A stretch of DNA of 16,439 nt from contig RFQF01000017.1 in assembly GCA_009925805.1 (NCBI GenBank), positions 1 through 16,439 on the forward strand. Reading direction: 5' to 3'. The position numbers and the translations under genes were made by a program. This DNA is from Flavobacteriia bacterium. Lineage in GTDB: Bacteria; Bacteroidota; Bacteroidia; Flavobacteriales_D; Crocinitomicaceae. Every line of letters starts with the position of its first letter. Within the stretch, counting starts at the first letter, position 1. Shown here piece by piece: positions 13,391 through 16,439 of the stretch. The notes under the pieces were generated by a model. That model was not told the DNA's origin. It did not search any database and saw only the letters and a list, made by a program, of their open reading frames with translations.

Positions 13391-15337
13391 TTAAAATAAT
13401 TGGTAACATAAAAAAGCTCCACCATAGGCCATGGCTCCAAAGAGCAACAGTTGAATTATGGGGATGCGCCAAGAACCCGTTTCGCGTCGTGCTACGGCCA
13501 AGGTCGACAAACACTGCAGCGCAAATACATAAAAAACCATCAGCGAAATTCCGGAAGCTAGCGTAAACTTCTTACTTCCATCGGCCTTTTTTTCCTGCAG
13601 GAGTTTATCTTTTAAGCGATAACTCCCCGAAGTTTCTGCATGAGCATAAATCGTCGACAAGGTACCAACGAACACTTCTCTTGCCAGGAACGAAGATCCT
13701 ATGGCAATGCCAATCTTCCAATCGTATCCCAAGGGAGCTATTATAGGTTCGATTCCTTTTCCAAATTTTCCCAGATACGAATGCTCAAGTAACACGGAGG
13801 ACTCTAGGCGTTCGCGCTCATCGTTTTGAGCACTTATGTACGCTTCTTGTTGCTTTAAAACTCGAAGTGCGGTTTTGCGCTCAGCGGTTGGACCATAATT
13901 CGATACTGCCCAAATCACAATGGATAATGCGAGAATGATCCCACCGGCTTCTAAAACGAATACCTTAATTTTGTCGAAGACGGTCATCAATATATTGCGC
14001 CAATGCGGAGGTTTAAACTCGGGGATTTCAATCAAATACAACGATCGCCTGTCCTGGCGAAGCACCTGCTGCATTACCCAAGCTACGGTTAAAGCTGCAA
14101 CAATACCCAATAAATATAAAGCGAAAAGCACCAAACCCTGCAATTGTACAAATCCCAAAACGGTTTTTGAAGGGATGACCACCGAAATAATCAGCGTATA
14201 AACTGGAATTCGTGCGCTACAACTCATAAGAGGAGCCACAAATAAGGTAATTAGTCGCTCCTTGGGATTGGGGATTCCGCGCGTGGCCATGATCCCGGGA
14301 ATTGCACAAGCCATACTGGATAATAAGGGCACAACACTTCTGCCGTTCATTCCAAAAGGCCGCACCAATCGATCCATCAGAAAAACAGCACGGGCCATAT
14401 ACCCCGAATCTTCCAGCAAGGCAATGAAAAAAAAGAGCAAGGCAATTTGAGGTATAAAAACCAAAACTCCGCTTATTCCAGGGATTATTCCGTTGCAGAC
14501 CAATTCCTGAAAAGGACCTTTGGGAAGTAGACCGGATAGGTAATCCGAAACCCAGTGAAATCCTTGTTCTATGGCGTCCATTGGGAAGGAGGATAAGGTA
14601 AAAACTGCTTGAAACAAGCCAATTAATATCAAAGCAAAAAAGAAGTATCCCAGAATGGGGTGGGTGAGTATTCCATCTAAGGAACTTTTTTCTTTGGATC
14701 TGGTTCGGGTAATTACCGACTTGTGAAACAGCTCGGATGCCTTTTGAAATCGTTTTTCGGCGTCCTGCTCCTGAAGCGATATATCCTCCAAAGCAATCAT
14801 TCCCTGACTTACGGAAAAATAGGTTTCCTTTAAGCCATGTTCCATTTGATGTTGAAGGGCTTTTAGCAGGCGATCTTTTCCGAGTCCAACACGCGCATTC
14901 ATAAGGACCACAGGCGTATTCGCGAGTTCCATTTCCAGCACATCTTGCTTGATTTCTACTCCGTTACGTTCCGCCAAATCCACCATATTAATGGCTAAGA
15001 CCAAGGGAATTTGTAAATCGGCAAGCTGTGAAAACAGAAATAAACCCCGTTCCAGGTTAGAAGCATCGACCACCACCAACCCAATGCATGGTTCCTCTTG
15101 GGGATTCAAGGCGTTAAGCGCATTGTATACTACCTGCTCCTCGGCACTTTTTGGATAAATGCTGTAAATCCCGGGAAAATCGACGATCTCATGTTGTTGT
15201 CCTTGGAAGGTCATCGTTCCCGATTTTTGGTCAACGGTAACCCCGGGGAAATTTCCTACTTTTTGACGCAATCCTGTTAATGAATTGAATAGAGTACTTT
15301 TACCCGAATTGGGGTTTCCTAGTAACAGTATTTTCAC
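13391..15337 (-). CDS. feoB: ferrous iron transport protein B
   Basis: The 648-residue inner-membrane protein imports Fe2+. The N-terminal GTPase domain has G1 GNPNSGKS (7-14), the switch Thr34 (GVTVD), G3 DFPG (53-56, instead of the usual DLPG), G4 NMVD (117-120) and a G5-like NARVGLG (147-153). Then a spacer leads to the membrane part, with the Gate regions SMACAIPGIMATRG and LMSCSARIPVYTLI, and later SFLAREVFVGTLSTIY. The protein lacks long C-terminal additions and is shorter than E. coli FeoB (773). feoA ends 9 bp before its start, and a small Cys-containing membrane peptide follows it. I see no clear Fur-type box upstream. Confidence 0.97.
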   Translation of the reverse strand: MKILLLGNPNSGKSTLFNSLTGLRQKVGNFPGVTVDQKSGTMTFQGQQHEIVDFPGIYSIYPKSAEEQVVYNALNALNPQEEPCIGLVVVDASNLERGLFLFSQLADLQIPLVLAINMVDLAERNGVEIKQDVLEMELANTPVVLMNARVGLGKDRLLKALQHQMEHGLKETYFSVSQGMIALEDISLQEQDAEKRFQKASELFHKSVITRTRSKEKSSLDGILTHPILGYFFFALILIGLFQAVFTLSSFPMDAIEQGFHWVSDYLSGLLPKGPFQELVCNGIIPGISGVLVFIPQIALLFFFIALLEDSGYMARAVFLMDRLVRPFGMNGRSVVPLLSSMACAIPGIMATRGIPNPKERLITLFVAPLMSCSARIPVYTLIISVVIPSKTVLGFVQLQGLVLFALYLLGIVAALTVAWVMQQVLRQDRRSLYLIEIPEFKPPHWRNILMTVFDKIKVFVLEAGGIILALSIVIWAVSNYGPTAERKTALRVLKQQEAYISAQNDERERLESSVLLEHSYLGKFGKGIEPIIAPLGYDWKIGIAIGSSFLAREVFVGTLSTIYAHAETSGSYRLKDKLLQEKKADGSKKFTLASGISLMVFYVFALQCLSTLAVARRETGSWRIPIIQLLLFGAMAYGGAFLCYQLF

Positions 15338-15346
15338 CGCTTAGGA

Positions 15347-15562
15347 TTAATTTACGATAATAAAATCGGCATCTTCAGACCTTACGGAAATGTTGGTATT
15401 TCCACATTGAAAAGCAATGGGACCCTGGAAGGGAGCGCGCATCATTAGGGTGATTTCCACGCCGGGAACCACACCCATTTCCAGTAATTTGGTACGCAAC
15501 AAGGGGTGATTAATTTCTTTGATTTTAGCTTTTCCCCATTTCGGTATCGCGCTCAGTTTCAT
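15347..15562 (-). CDS. feoA: ferrous iron transport protein A
   Basis: The 71-residue product has the FeoA SH3-like fold pattern: a basic start (MKLSAIPKWGKAKI), the core LLEMGVVPGVEITL (27-40), the Pro-Phe-x-Gly turn APFQGPIAF and the closing ISVRSEDADFIIV. FeoA binds or assists FeoB in ferrous iron uptake. An in-frame ATG at 15580 would add six residues (MPYFCN), but a perfect TACTTTTG promoter element lies between the two starts, so ATG 15562 is favoured. It begins the feoA-feoB run, with 9 bp to feoB. Confidence 0.94.
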   Translation of the reverse strand: MKLSAIPKWGKAKIKEINHPLLRTKLLEMGVVPGVEITLMMRAPFQGPIAFQCGNTNISVRSEDADFIIVN

Positions 15563-15566
15563 GTTA

Positions 15567-15574
15567 CAAAAGTA
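15567..15574 (-). promoter_or_regulatory. TACTTTTG -7 element before feoA
   Basis: A perfect TAnnTTTG match only 4 nt before the ATG at 15562. The -33 position would fall at about 15593-15597, on the edge of the dyad at 15595-15614. If used, the mRNA would be leaderless or nearly so. Confidence 0.42.
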
Positions 15575-15594
15575 TGGCATTGAAGGAAAATTAA

Positions 15595-15614
15595 AATACC
15601 TTAAAAAAGGTATT
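15595..15614 (-). terminator. hairpin between aspartate kinase and feoA (terminator or operator)
   Basis: AATACCTT (15595-15602) and AAGGTATT (15607-15614) pair perfectly around a four-base loop. On the minus strand the stem is followed by TTAATTTTCC, T-rich enough to end the aspartate kinase transcript, whose stop codon touches the stem. Because the dyad also overlaps the expected feoA -33 position, it could instead bind a regulator. Confidence 0.5.
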
Positions 15615-16439
15615 TATGGTGCCAGAACAAAGCGAGCCGTTTGGCGAGAGCGTTGTTCCAAAAGAATTTTCCTGCCTTGAAGTAATTCCGCTAAAATTTC
15701 AGAGGTATAATGCCTCACGGTCAAAAGCTCCACCTGTTCGTTGTATTTGCAGCTAAATTCAGGTTTGAACAGATCGATTAACCGAGTCATATCCACTTTA
15801 TCTCCGTCCACTAACGTAGAAAAATTCAAGGCGGAATTTTGCATCAAGTTGATTTTTATGGCATTAGCATAAAATCGTTCAAAAACCTTGGCCAATGCCT
15901 CTTCGTTGATAAAGGAAAAATCGTTGGCAAAAATCGTTAGCAAAATCTGATTTTTTTTCACAATAAACGACGGGATGAGGTGATCTTGCGAAGTGTCGCT
16001 TTGCACCACGGTACCCGCACTTTGTGGATCAATAAAACTTTTAATATACAACTTAATTCCTTGGTTTTGAAGAGGCTTTATCGTTTTTGGATGGATAACA
16101 CTGGCGCCAAAATAGGCGAGTTCAATCGCTTCCTTGTAAGAAATGGATTGGAGCAATTGGGTGTGCTGAAAATATTTAGGATCGGCGTTGAGCATTCCGG
16201 GAACATCTTTCCAAATCGTTACGTCCTGGGCGTTTAGCGCAAATGCAACAATCGCTGCGGAGTAATCCGAACCTTCTCGACCCAAGGTGGTGGTGAAGCC
16301 TTCGGCAGTATGGCCAATAAATCCTTGGGAAATAAAGCAGGTAACTTCGGGATGTGCGGCAATTTTCGCTTGGAGTTTTTGGGTGGTCTTTTCCCATTCC
16401 ACCTTAGCTTCCTTGTAATGGTGGTCGGTACGTATCAAC
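15614..16439 (-). CDS. lysC: aspartate kinase, C-terminal part (cut by window edge)
   Basis: About 274 C-terminal residues are present; the start lies beyond the right edge. The kinase domain shows FTTTLGREGSDYSAAI, the WKDVPGMLNADP loop and EAIELAYFGASVIHPKTI, all hallmarks of aspartokinase, which phosphorylates aspartate at the head of Lys, Thr and Met synthesis. The rest is a regulatory region with an ACT-like fold (ILLTIFANDFSF, then INLMQNSALNFSTLVD). It ends without a homoserine dehydrogenase domain, so this is the monofunctional type usual in Bacteroidota. The missing N terminus is probably 140-170 residues. It is upstream of feoA on the same strand but separated by a hairpin. Confidence 0.92.
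   Translation of the reverse strand, partial: LIRTDHHYKEAKVEWEKTTQKLQAKIAAHPEVTCFISQGFIGHTAEGFTTTLGREGSDYSAAIVAFALNAQDVTIWKDVPGMLNADPKYFQHTQLLQSISYKEAIELAYFGASVIHPKTIKPLQNQGIKLYIKSFIDPQSAGTVVQSDTSQDHLIPSFIVKKNQILLTIFANDFSFINEEALAKVFERFYANAIKINLMQNSALNFSTLVDGDKVDMTRLIDLFKPEFSCKYNEQVELLTVRHYTSEILAELLQGRKILLEQRSRQTARFVLAP

Noticed and set aside
1..16439. CRISPR array, insertion sequence, phage genes or a defence system
   Set aside because: No regularly spaced repeats, transposase, integrase, terminal repeats or defence-gene motifs are visible; nearly every gene is a core metabolic, transport or envelope gene.

Overview
The window looks like chromosomal core sequence from a member of the Bacteroidota, most likely the Flavobacteriia. 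The signs are a secreted protein with a type IX secretion (T9SS) C-terminal sorting domain, a short THX-type ribosomal protein, FeoA and FeoB as separate proteins with a small Cys-containing membrane peptide downstream, a short SerA without an ACT domain, and repeated TAnnTTTG-type -7 promoter elements before starts, with few Shine-Dalgarno sequences. Most genes are on the minus strand. I see no tRNA, rRNA, CRISPR array, insertion sequence or phage gene.

Layout from left to right. Positions 1-215 hold no gene I can assign. A predicted outer-membrane barrel protein (216-1022, -) diverges from a membrane-anchored coiled-coil protein (1217-1705, +), with an 8-1-8 palindrome between them. Next on the minus strand come a bestrophin-like channel protein, a T9SS-sorted secreted protein, the CtaA/Cox15 heme A synthase, a small Cys-containing lipoprotein, and the tcdA/tatD-like pair that overlaps by 4 bp. 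On the plus strand is a POT/PTR-type peptide transporter (6809-7938) that has lost an internal segment out of frame and is a pseudogene. An unrecognised 178-residue protein (8006-8542, -) diverges from a cyclophilin-type prolyl isomerase (8671-9123, +), whose stop codon touches the stop of the convergent serA.

From 15562 down to 9124 the minus strand carries eight tightly packed genes in one direction: feoA, feoB, a 40-codon membrane/CxxC peptide gene, corA, trmH, the THX gene, serC and serA. The right edge cuts a monofunctional aspartate kinase; a hairpin separates it from feoA. Functionally the run joins ferrous iron uptake, Mg2+ (or other divalent metal) transport, tRNA modification, a ribosomal protein and the first two steps of serine synthesis. 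A promoter-like element before the THX gene suggests several transcription units rather than one.

I find no convincing new biological system. The items most worth checking are the broken peptide transporter, the 40-codon Feo-associated gene, the dyad overlapping the feoA promoter, a His-to-Asn change at an expected heme-ligand position in CtaA, and a cofactor-site change in SerA.
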